Assembly: GCF_014650915.1 (NCBI RefSeq) | Contig: NZ_BMVW01000004.1 | Coordinates: 1-64,000, forward strand | Direction: 5' to 3' | Source: Streptomyces poonensis | GTDB taxonomy: Bacteria; Actinomycetota; Actinomycetes; Streptomycetales; Streptomycetaceae | DNA: 64,000 bases | Shown here: in pieces, positions 57,037-64,000 of the stretch | How the letters are laid out: the number at the start of each line of letters is the position of its first letter | Position numbering within the stretch: position 1 is the stretch's first letter | Notes under the pieces: generated by a model | Told to the model about the DNA's origin: nothing | The model's input: only the letters and a program-made list of their open reading frames with translations | Databases searched by the model: none | Translations under genes and position numbers: made by a program

Positions 57037-57894
57037 ATGGTCGAGGAGCTGGTGACGGCGGGGGTGGCCCTCGCGTCCGTCGGTACGGTGTACGTGATGT
57101 CGGCGGCGCGCGTGGTGAAGCAGTACGAGCGGGGGGTGGTGTTCCGGCTGGGGCGGCTGCTGCCGAAGGTGCGCGGTCCGGGGTTCACCATGGTCGTCCC
57201 CTTCGTCGACCACCTGCACAAGGTCAACATGCAGATCGTGACGCTGCCGATCCCCGCGCAGGAGGGCATCACGCGGGACAACGTCACGGTGCGGGTGGAC
57301 GCCGTCGTCTACTTCCGGGTGACCGCGCCGGCCGACGCGATCGTCCGGGTCGAGGACTACCGGTTCGCCGTCTCGCAGATGGCGCAGACCTCACTGCGGT
57401 CCATCATCGGCAAGAGCGAGCTCGACGACCTGCTCTCCAACCGGGAGAAGCTCAACCAGGGGCTGGAGCTGATGATCGACAGCCCGGCCGTGGAATGGGG
57501 CGTGACCATCGACCGCGTGGAGATCAAGGACGTGTCGCTGCCCGAGACCATGAAGCGGTCCATGGCCCGGCAGGCCGAGGCCGACCGCGAGCGGCGCGCC
57601 CGGGTCATCAACGCCGACGCCGAGCTGCAGGCGTCGAGGAAACTCGCCGAGGCGGCCCAGCAGATGGCGGAGACCCCCGCAGCGCTCCAGCTGAGGCTGC
57701 TGCAGACGGTGGTGGCGGTCGCCGCCGAGAAGAACTCCACGCTCGTCCTGCCGTTCCCGGTGGAGCTGCTGCGGTTTCTGGAACGGGCCCAGCAGCAGCC
57801 AGGAGACGTGACACCGTCCGGGCCGCCGGCGCCCTCCGTGACACCGCCGCTCCCGGGCTCCGCCGCCGAAGAGGTCACTTCCAGACAGGACTAG
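57037..57894 (+). CDS. SPFH/stomatin-family membrane protein
   Basis: The protein has 285 residues. One N-terminal membrane helix (LVTAGVALASVGTVYVMSA) precedes an SPFH domain (about 28-200) with the hallmark QYERGVVFRLGRL, PIPAQEGITRDNVTVRVDAV and the EIKDVSLPETMKRSMARQAE segment. A coiled-coil stretch and a Pro-rich tail follow. Stomatin-like proteins organise membrane patches and often associate with proteases, though usually NfeD-type ones. It lies between two secreted S1 proteases on the same strand; no NfeD gene is adjacent. ATG 57037 lacks a strong Shine-Dalgarno. Confidence 0.92.
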   Translation: MVEELVTAGVALASVGTVYVMSAARVVKQYERGVVFRLGRLLPKVRGPGFTMVVPFVDHLHKVNMQIVTLPIPAQEGITRDNVTVRVDAVVYFRVTAPADAIVRVEDYRFAVSQMAQTSLRSIIGKSELDDLLSNREKLNQGLELMIDSPAVEWGVTIDRVEIKDVSLPETMKRSMARQAEADRERRARVINADAELQASRKLAEAAQQMAETPAALQLRLLQTVVAVAAEKNSTLVLPFPVELLRFLERAQQQPGDVTPSGPPAPSVTPPLPGSAAEEVTSRQD

Positions 57895-58181
57895 ATCTCA
57901 TGCGCTGCGCAGGAGATCGTCGCGGCGTGTGTTTGCAGTGGGAACGCGGACGGTGCGGCACCGGTCCGTGGCGCCCGGTGGGGCGCACGCCCCTGGGGCG
58001 TCGGCGACCTGGTGCGCGGCCTGAAGTCGACCTTGTGTGCTCCCTGTGCCCCTGGGAATAGTGGGCGCCGCATGGTTGGCATGGACGCGGCTTTTTCCGG
58101 TCCGTCACCTCCATGCCCGTACGCCTTCCGGCCGAAGGCGGCCCCACACCCCCTTCGGCCGCCCCCACAGGAGGACATGAG

Positions 58182-59264
58182 TTGAAGCACCGACGCATAT
58201 CCGGGCGGCGCGCCGCCGTGGCGGGTGCGGGTGTCGCCGCACTGATCGCCACCGGAGTCACCTTCCAGACTGCGAACGCCGGCGAGCCCGCGCGAGTCCC
58301 CCAGCTGAGGACCCTGTCGGCCGGCGCGGCCGGAAAGCTCGCCTCGGTCCTCGACCGGGACCTGGGCGCCGGCGCCGCGGGCACGTACTACGACGCGAAG
58401 AGCGGGCACCTGGTGGTGAACGTGCTCGACGAGACGGCCGCCGGAACCGTCCGGGAGGCCGGTGCCAGGGCGAGAATCGTGGAGCACTCCCTCGCCGAAC
58501 TGACCAGCGCCCGTACGACGCTCCGGCGGGACGCCGCCGTCCCCGGTACCTCCTGGGCGACCGACCCGCGGACCAACACGGTCGTCGTCACCGCGGACCG
58601 CACCGTCTCCGGGGAGGAGTGGGCCGAACTGGCCGACGTGGTCGAGGGGCTGGGCGCCAGGGCCGAACTGAAGAGGACGGAGGGGGAGTTCAAGCCCTTC
58701 GTCGCGGGTGGCGACGCCATCGCCGGCGGGGGCGGCCGCTGCTCCGTCGGCTTCAACGTGGTCAAGGACGGCGAGCCGTACTTCCTGACCGCCGGCCACT
58801 GCACCGAGGCCGCCACCACCTGGTCCGACACGGGCGGCCGGCGGATCGGCACCGGTGCGGGGTCCAGCTTCCCCGGGAACGACTACGGCCTGGTGAAGTA
58901 CGCCGCCGGCGTCGACCATCCGAGCGAGGTCAACCTCTACGACGGCTCCGCGCAGGCCATCACCGGGGCGGGCGAGGCGACCGCCGGCATGCGGGTGACC
59001 CGCAGCGGTTCGACGACCCAGGTCCACAGCGGCACGGTCACCGGCCTGGACGCCACCGTGAACTACGGCAACGGCGACGTCGTCAGCGGTCTGATCCAGA
59101 CGGACGTCTGCGCCGAGCCAGGGGACAGCGGCGGCGCGCTCTTCTCGGGCGCCACCGCCATCGGTCTCACGTCCGGCGGCAGCGGCGACTGCGCCTCGGG
59201 CGGCACGACCTTCTTCCAGCCGGTCACCGAGGCGCTCTCGGCCTTCGGCGCCCGGATCGGCTGA
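58182..59264 (+). CDS. Secreted S1 serine protease with long propeptide, streptogrisin-like
   Basis: The protein has 360 residues. A signal peptide ([20 protein letters not shown], cleavage near residue 31) is followed by an alpha-lytic-type propeptide of ~140 residues, longer than that of the neighbour protease. The mature enzyme begins near [20 protein letters not shown]. The triad is His in TAGHCT, Asp in NDYGLV, Ser in GDSGGA. TTG 58182 is chosen because AGGAGG (58169-58174) is 7 bases upstream; the ATG at 58177 gives only Met-Ser-stop. Its last ~30 residues closely match the protease at 55897, so they are paralogues. Confidence 0.92.
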   Translation: MKHRRISGRRAAVAGAGVAALIATGVTFQTANAGEPARVPQLRTLSAGAAGKLASVLDRDLGAGAAGTYYDAKSGHLVVNVLDETAAGTVREAGARARIVEHSLAELTSARTTLRRDAAVPGTSWATDPRTNTVVVTADRTVSGEEWAELADVVEGLGARAELKRTEGEFKPFVAGGDAIAGGGGRCSVGFNVVKDGEPYFLTAGHCTEAATTWSDTGGRRIGTGAGSSFPGNDYGLVKYAAGVDHPSEVNLYDGSAQAITGAGEATAGMRVTRSGSTTQVHSGTVTGLDATVNYGNGDVVSGLIQTDVCAEPGDSGGALFSGATAIGLTSGGSGDCASGGTTFFQPVTEALSAFGARIG

Positions 59265-59279
59265 GGGGAGGACGGCCCC

Positions 59280-59317
59280 GGCGCCGGTCCCGCCCGGTAC
59301 GGGCGGTGACCGGCGCC
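59280..59317 (+). terminator. Terminator after the second S1 protease gene
   Basis: A long GC-rich hairpin (GGCGCCGGTC paired with GACCGGCGCC, with inner CCGCCC/GGGCGG pairing) starts 16 bp after the stop codon. It lies between this gene and the convergent DUF3533 gene. Confidence 0.7.
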
Positions 59318-59396
59318 GGTGGCCGGTACGTCGCGGGTCCCGCCCGGTACGTCCGGAGGCGGGACCCGTCCGCGTTCGCGCGCTCGCGGCGTACCG

Positions 59397-60467
59397 CTAC
59401 GGCACCGCGGCGGGGCGCCCGGCCCCGGCCTCGGTCCGTCTCCCGCGCAGTGCGGCCGCCGCCAGGGTGACGGCGGTCCCGGCGACCGCCCAGGCCGAGA
59501 GCACCAGCAGCGCGGCGGTCACGTCGTTGCCCCGGAAGTACGCGATCGAGCGGGCGGCCCAGGTGCCCGCGCCCGGCGGCAGGGCCGGACCGATCGCCGC
59601 CCAGAACGGCGGCAGCATCGGCAGCGGGAAGGCGCCGCCCGCGCTCGGATTGCCCGCGATCACCACCAGCAGGATCGCCAGTCCGATGCCGACGATCCCG
59701 AAGAGCCCCTGGAGCGCGAGCGTGGCCGCCCCCACCGCGAAGGTGATCAGCGCGCCGAGCCCCCACAGGGCCGCCACGCTCCCCGGCAGGGCACCGAGCA
59801 CGGGTCCCACGATCACCGCCCCGCCGAGCCCGCCCGCGATCGCGACCAGCGCCATCGCCGCGAGCCGGATCAGTGCCCGCCGCGGGTTCGGAGGCCGCAT
59901 CCCCGTACTGATCGCCAGGATCGAGGCGCACAGATAGCCGCCCACGCACCAGCCCACGACCAGGTAGAACGACGAGAGCCCGTCGAAGTCCCGGTCGGAG
60001 GCCGGGGCCACGTCGACCGTCCGCACCGTACGCCCCCGGCTCTCGTCCAGCGTGGTCACGAGCGACTCGAGGGTGTTCGCGAGGGCCGCGCCGCCGCCGG
60101 AGGCGACCAGCAGCGTGTCGGTGGTGCCGGCCGGGTCGAGCACCAGCGCGCCGTCGAGATCCCGGTCCAGGATCCGCCGGCGGACCGTGGCCTCGTCCTC
60201 GACCATGCGCGGGTCCAGTGGTGAGCCCGGGACCCGTGCCAGCCGGCGGGCCGTCGCCTGCCCGGCCGCCGGGGCGTTCGGCGCGACCACGCCGAACGGG
60301 ACGTCCCGGGGTCGCGGATCGTGCAGGGCCCCTACGTAGGAGGCGATGAAGAGCAGCTGGAGGGCGAGGACCGCGAGGACGAGCAGCGTGGCGCGCGGGG
60401 TGACCGCGTCCCGTACCTCGCCGAGGAGGGTGCGGCGGGCGGGAGGGGTCGCGGCTGTCCGTGTCAT
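59397..60467 (-). CDS. DUF3533/ABC-2-like membrane protein
   Basis: The protein has 356 residues. One membrane helix near residues 28-47 is followed by a ~130-residue extracytosolic domain, then five more helices (about 165-340). This layout, with one helix, a large outer loop and a helix bundle, is that of the YhgE/Pip and DUF3533 family, related to ABC-2 export permeases. The role is unknown; no ATPase gene is next to it. ATG 60467 faces dnaE2 across a 147-bp divergent gap. Confidence 0.82.
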   Translation of the reverse strand: MTRTAATPPARRTLLGEVRDAVTPRATLLVLAVLALQLLFIASYVGALHDPRPRDVPFGVVAPNAPAAGQATARRLARVPGSPLDPRMVEDEATVRRRILDRDLDGALVLDPAGTTDTLLVASGGGAALANTLESLVTTLDESRGRTVRTVDVAPASDRDFDGLSSFYLVVGWCVGGYLCASILAISTGMRPPNPRRALIRLAAMALVAIAGGLGGAVIVGPVLGALPGSVAALWGLGALITFAVGAATLALQGLFGIVGIGLAILLVVIAGNPSAGGAFPLPMLPPFWAAIGPALPPGAGTWAARSIAYFRGNDVTAALLVLSAWAVAGTAVTLAAAALRGRRTEAGAGRPAAVP

Positions 60468-60570
60468 GTCCCCACGCTCCGGGGCGCCCGGTGTTTCCGC
60501 AGGTGGGGCGGGTCCGAACGGATGTCGTACGTTCGTTCGATAATGGGGGTATGGTGAGGGAGGGGAAGCT

Positions 60571-60586
60571 GTGAACTAGCGTTCGA
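60571..60586 (+). promoter_or_regulatory. LexA-type SOS box upstream of dnaE2
   Basis: GTGAAC-TAGC-GTTCGA has a perfect GAAC-N4-GTTC core and matches the actinobacterial consensus TCGAAC-N4-GTTCGA at 10 of 12 defined positions. TAGCGT (60577-60582), a -10-like hexamer, is inside it, so LexA binding would shut the promoter. It lies 29 bp before the dnaE2 start. Confidence 0.7.
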
Positions 60587-60614
60587 TTAGGTGCGGAGAA
60601 GTGCGGAGGTGCGT

Positions 60615-63600
60615 GTGCCCGGTTTCACGCATCTGCACACCGTCTCCGGGTTCTCCCTGCGGTACGGGGCCTCGCACCCGGAGCGGCTCGCCGAGCGCGC
60701 CGCCGAGCGGGGCATGGACGCCCTCGCCCTCACCGACCGGGACAGCCTCGCCGGATCGGTGCGGTTCGCCAAGGCCTGCGCCCGGGCCGGGGTCCGGCCG
60801 CTGTTCGGGGCGGAGCTGGCGGTGGAGGAACCGTCGGCGGGGGAGCGCGCCACCGGAAGGGCGCGGGGTGCGGCGCACGAGAAGCGCCGGACCCCCGTAC
60901 GCGGCGGTGCCTTCATCGACGAGTCGACACCCCGGGTGACCTTCCTCGCCCGCGAGGGAGCCCAGGGCTGGGCCGGCCTCTGCCGCCTCGTCTCGGCGGC
61001 GCACGCGCGCGGCGAGGGCCCGCCGGTGCTGCCCCGGCGGGAGCTCGCCGCCGAGGGCCTGACCGTCCTGCTCGGCCCCGACTCCGACGTGGGCCGCGCA
61101 CTCGCCGCGGGCCGCCCCGACCGCGCCGCGCGGCTCCTTCTGCCGTGGCGGGAGGCGTACGGCGACGCCGCCCTGCGCCTCGAGACCGTGTGGCAAGGCC
61201 GCACGGGCACCGGGCCGGGCTCGCTGCGGCTGGCCGCCCGTACCGTCGGCTTCGCCGCCGAGCAGCGGATCCGGCCGGTGCTCGCCAACGCCGTCCGCTA
61301 CGCCGACCCCGGCATGGGCCCGGTCGCCGACGTCCTGGACGCCGCCCGCCGTCTCGTCCCCGTCGACCCCGCCCGCGGGCTGGACTCGGGCGAGGCCTGG
61401 CTCAAGGACGCGGACGCCATGCTCGCCGTCGCCGAGCGGGTCGTCGAGGCCGCCGGGTTCGGGCGCGGGACCGCGTACCGGCTCCTCGACCAGACGCAGG
61501 CGACGGCCGCCGAGTGCCTGGTCGACCCGGAGGACGACCTCGGCATGGGCAGCGTGCACTTCCCCGAGCCGCACCTCGTGGGCGCGGGCGGACGCACCGC
61601 ACAGCGCGTCCTCGCCTCCCGGGCCGCGGCGGGCATGGTGCTGCGCGGCTACGACGGGCGGCGCGAGTACTGGGAGCGGATGCACCACGAGCTGGACATC
61701 ATCGCCCACCACGGCTTCGCCTCCTACTTCCTCACCGTCGCCCAGGTCGTGGAGGACATCCAGCGGATGGGCATCCGGGTGGCCGCGCGCGGCTCGGGCG
61801 CGGGCTCCTTGGTCAACCACCTCCTCGGCATCGCACACGCCGACCCCGTCGCGCACGGGCTGCTGATGGAGCGCTTCCTGTCCACGCGGCGCCCGGTGCT
61901 GCCCGACATCGACATCGACGTGGAGTCCGCGCGCCGGCTGGACGTCTACCGCGCGATCATCGACCGCTTCGGCACCGAACGGGTCGCGACCGTGGCGATG
62001 CCGGAGACGTACCGCGTCCGGCACGCCGTCCGGGACGTGGGCGCCGCCCTCGGCATGGATCCGGCCGAGATCGACCACATCGCCAAGTCCTTCCCGCACA
62101 TCCGGGCCAAGGACGCGCGCGCGGCACTGGAGGAACTGCCGGAACTCAGGAAGCTCGCGGGGGAGCAGGAGAAGTACGGCCGGATGTGGGAGCTGGTCGA
62201 GGCGCTCGACGCCCTCCCGCGCGGTATCGCCATGCACCCGTGCGGGGTGCTGCTCTCCGACGCCTCCCTGCTCGCCCGTACGCCGGTGATGCCGAGCAGC
62301 GGCGAGAGCTTCCCCATGGCGCAGTTCGACAAGGACGACGTGGAGGACCTCGGGCTGCTCAAGCTGGACGTGCTGGGCGTACGGATGCAGTCCGCGATGG
62401 CGCACGCGGTGGGCGAGGTCGAGCGGGCGACGGGCAACCGGCTCGACCTGGACGCCGTCGACATCGACGCGGGCGACCCGGCGACGTACGGGCTCATCCG
62501 CTCCGCCGAGACGCTGGGCTGCTTCCAGATCGAGTCGCCGGGACAGCGGGACCTGGTCGGGCGGCTCCAGCCCGCGACCTTCCACGATCTGGTGGTCGAC
62601 ATCTCCCTCTTCCGGCCCGGCCCGGTCGCCGCCGACATGGTGCGCCCGTTCATCGAGGCCCGCCACGGACGGGCGCCGGCCCGCTATCCGCACCCGGACC
62701 TGAAGGAGCCCCTGGAGGAGACGTACGGGGTCGTGGTCTTCCACGAGCAGATCATCGAGATCGTGGACCGCATGACCGGCTGCGGCCGGGGCGAGGCGGA
62801 CCGGGTGCGGCGCGGGCTGTCGGACCCGGACTCGCAGGGGCGGATCCGGGTCTGGTTCGCGCAGCATGCCGCCGCCCGGGGATACGACGCGGAGACGATC
62901 ACCCGGACCTGGGAGATCGTCGAGGCGTTCGGCAGCTACGGCTTCTGCAAGGCGCACGCGGTCGCCTTCGCGGTGCCGACGTACCAGTCGGCGTGGCTGA
63001 AGACCCACCACCCGGCCGCGTTCTACGCGGGCCTGCTCACCCACGATCCCGGGATGTACCCGAAGCGGCTGCTGCTGGCGGACGCGCGGCGGCGCGGGGT
63101 GCCGATCCTGCCGCTGGACGTGAACCGGTCGGGGGTCACGCACCGCATCGAACTGGTGTCTGAATCGGGTGGAACGGGGAAGTGGGGCGTCCGGCTGGCC
63201 CTCTCCGACGTGCACGGCATCAGTGAGGCCGAGGCCGAACGGATCGCGGCGGGGCAGCCGTACGCCTCGCTGGTCGACTTCTGGGAACGGGCCCGCCCCA
63301 GCCGCCCGCTGGCCGGACGGCTCGCCCAGGTCGGCGCGCTGGACTCGTTCGGCGCCAACCGCCGCGACCTGCAACTGCACCTGACCGAGCTGCACCGGGG
63401 CGCCGGAGGCGGAGGACGCGGGGATCAGCTCCCCCTGTCCGGTGGGCGCGGGACCGCGTCGGCCGGGCTGCCCGACCTCACCTCGGAGGAGCGGCTCAGC
63501 GCCGAGCTGGGCGTGCTCGCCATGGATGCCTCGCGCAATCTGATGGACGACTACAAGCAGTTCCTCGACGAGCTCGGCGTGCTGTCCGCGCGACGGCTGG

Positions 63601-64000
63601 GCGAGGCGCGGAACGGGGAGACGGTCCTGGTCGCGGGCGCCAAGGCGGCGACCCAGACCCCGCCGATCCGCTCCGGCAAGCGCGTCATCTTCACCACCCT
63701 GGACGACGGTACGGGTCTGGTGGACCTCGCCTTCTTCGACGACTCCCACGACGCCTGCGCCCACACCGTCTTCCACTCCTGGCTGCTGCTGGTGCGTGGA
63801 GTGGTGCAGCGGCGGGCGCCGCGCAGCTTCAGCGTGGTGGGATCGGTCGCCTGGAACCTCGCCGAACTCGTCGAGCTGCGCCGTACGGGAGGTGTCGAGG
63901 CGGTGGTGGCCCGGCTGGCGCAGGGGGCGGGCGCCCCGGCGGGGGCGGGAGGCGCTCCGGACGGCGAGGGCGCGCACCGGGCGGCCCGGCTCGCCGGGTC
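60615..64000 (+). CDS. dnaE2: Error-prone DNA polymerase III alpha subunit DnaE2 (partial)
   Basis: The frame is open from GTG 60615 to the window edge, 1128 codons, and the C terminus is missing. The PHP domain begins FTHLHTVSGFSLRYGAS (HxH and Ser as in DnaE). The palm has the catalytic aspartates in VLPDIDIDVE (near 433-435) and LGLLKLDVLG (near 582); IRVAARGSGAGSLVNHLLG is the conserved fingers motif. The final part enters the OB region (TTLDDGTGLVDLAFFDD). DnaE2 does translesion synthesis, in mycobacteria with ImuA'/ImuB; these are not in the window. GGAGG (60605-60609) is 5 bases upstream, and an SOS box covers its promoter. Confidence 0.93.
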   Translation, partial: MPGFTHLHTVSGFSLRYGASHPERLAERAAERGMDALALTDRDSLAGSVRFAKACARAGVRPLFGAELAVEEPSAGERATGRARGAAHEKRRTPVRGGAFIDESTPRVTFLAREGAQGWAGLCRLVSAAHARGEGPPVLPRRELAAEGLTVLLGPDSDVGRALAAGRPDRAARLLLPWREAYGDAALRLETVWQGRTGTGPGSLRLAARTVGFAAEQRIRPVLANAVRYADPGMGPVADVLDAARRLVPVDPARGLDSGEAWLKDADAMLAVAERVVEAAGFGRGTAYRLLDQTQATAAECLVDPEDDLGMGSVHFPEPHLVGAGGRTAQRVLASRAAAGMVLRGYDGRREYWERMHHELDIIAHHGFASYFLTVAQVVEDIQRMGIRVAARGSGAGSLVNHLLGIAHADPVAHGLLMERFLSTRRPVLPDIDIDVESARRLDVYRAIIDRFGTERVATVAMPETYRVRHAVRDVGAALGMDPAEIDHIAKSFPHIRAKDARAALEELPELRKLAGEQEKYGRMWELVEALDALPRGIAMHPCGVLLSDASLLARTPVMPSSGESFPMAQFDKDDVEDLGLLKLDVLGVRMQSAMAHAVGEVERATGNRLDLDAVDIDAGDPATYGLIRSAETLGCFQIESPGQRDLVGRLQPATFHDLVVDISLFRPGPVAADMVRPFIEARHGRAPARYPHPDLKEPLEETYGVVVFHEQIIEIVDRMTGCGRGEADRVRRGLSDPDSQGRIRVWFAQHAAARGYDAETITRTWEIVEAFGSYGFCKAHAVAFAVPTYQSAWLKTHHPAAFYAGLLTHDPGMYPKRLLLADARRRGVPILPLDVNRSGVTHRIELVSESGGTGKWGVRLALSDVHGISEAEAERIAAGQPYASLVDFWERARPSRPLAGRLAQVGALDSFGANRRDLQLHLTELHRGAGGGGRGDQLPLSGGRGTASAGLPDLTSEERLSAELGVLAMDASRNLMDDYKQFLDELGVLSARRLGEARNGETVLVAGAKAATQTPPIRSGKRVIFTTLDDGTGLVDLAFFDDSHDACAHTVFHSWLLLVRGVVQRRAPRSFSVVGSVAWNLAELVELRRTGGVEAVVARLAQGAGAPAGAGGAPDGEGAHRAARLAG

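Noticed and set aside
58177..58185. ATG start 5 bases before the chosen TTG of the second protease
   Set aside because: It reads Met-Ser-stop, and the AGGAGG is only 2 bases before it; the spacing suits the TTG at 58182. It might still influence initiation.
60576..63977. An open frame of over 1100 codons on the minus strand opposite dnaE2
   Set aside because: It is a shadow of the true plus-strand polymerase gene. In DNA this GC-rich, antisense frames stay open by codon bias. The plus frame carries clear DnaE motifs and a Shine-Dalgarno.

Overview
The window is high-G+C (roughly 70% or more by eye) actinobacterial chromosome and almost certainly comes from a Streptomyces. The codon use, the many GTG starts, the ATGA/GTGA overlaps, a secreted S1 protease pair, a second SepF, a DmdR-type iron box and the gene order all point there. 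From memory, the order follows the core region of S. coelicolor that runs from an rRNA operon down to dnaE2. The assignment rests on reading the sequence alone; no search was run.

Layout. 1-320 is the end of an rRNA operon (23S tail, 5S, strong terminator). 389-4728 holds an RGG/RDD-repeat TPR protein, a convergent DUF1015 gene and a HAD phosphatase. 4838-7873 is an iron-box-controlled siderophore importer (two permeases and an ATPase, no binding protein). 7960-12346 carries an SCP2 protein, a small conserved protein and tlyA-nadK-recN. 12347-17883 holds a glycosyltransferase, a PucR regulator and a GH15 glucosidase, with an unusual 9-bp repeat array after recN. 17884-29193 carries pyrG, Nudix, a STAND/TPR protein, ald, a ParA-like ATPase with a small partner, scpA-scpB and a pseudouridine synthase. 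29304-32620 is a compact ADP-ribose/nucleotidyltransferase cassette. 32643-37707 has a Rieske protein and the packed aroH-tyrA-cmk-acyltransferase-der run. 37820-49932 is more accessory: two hypotheticals, an Rpf/LysM muralytic enzyme, a glycosyltransferase pair, an orphan ctaD, an I78 inhibitor, a PAP2 phosphatase, a Gpi18-like mannosyltransferase and an MFS exporter. 50068-64000 holds an acyl-CoA dehydrogenase, sepF2, a repeat-disrupted DUF5685 gene, a flavoprotein with an upstream mini-ORF, two S1 proteases flanking an SPFH protein, a DUF3533 membrane protein and the start of dnaE2.

How it fits together. Most of the left half is housekeeping: translation and rRNA modification (tlyA, pseudouridine synthase, der), nucleotide and cofactor supply (nadK, pyrG, cmk), chromosome segregation (ParA-like, ScpAB), repair (recN, dnaE2) and aromatic amino acids (aroH, tyrA). 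Compared with the M. tuberculosis order tlyA-ppnK-recN-Rv1697-Rv1698-pyrG-nudix-xerD-...-parA-scpAB, the steA/mctB-type pair and xerD are not present at their usual places.

The best candidate for a little-described system is 29304-32620. It combines a Nudix-winged-helix regulator with an intact Nudix box, an ADP-ribosylglycohydrolase and two RlaP-type nucleotidyltransferase paralogues that converge and overlap by 87 bp, which suggests ADP-ribose-linked RNA end repair or salvage. Other unusual points are two inverted copies of a ~41-bp interspersed repeat inside one gene (one breaks the frame and may provide a new ribosome binding site), a LexA-type box over the dnaE2 promoter, a nearly perfect iron box placed at a probably leaderless start, and a recurring leaderless-promoter pattern.
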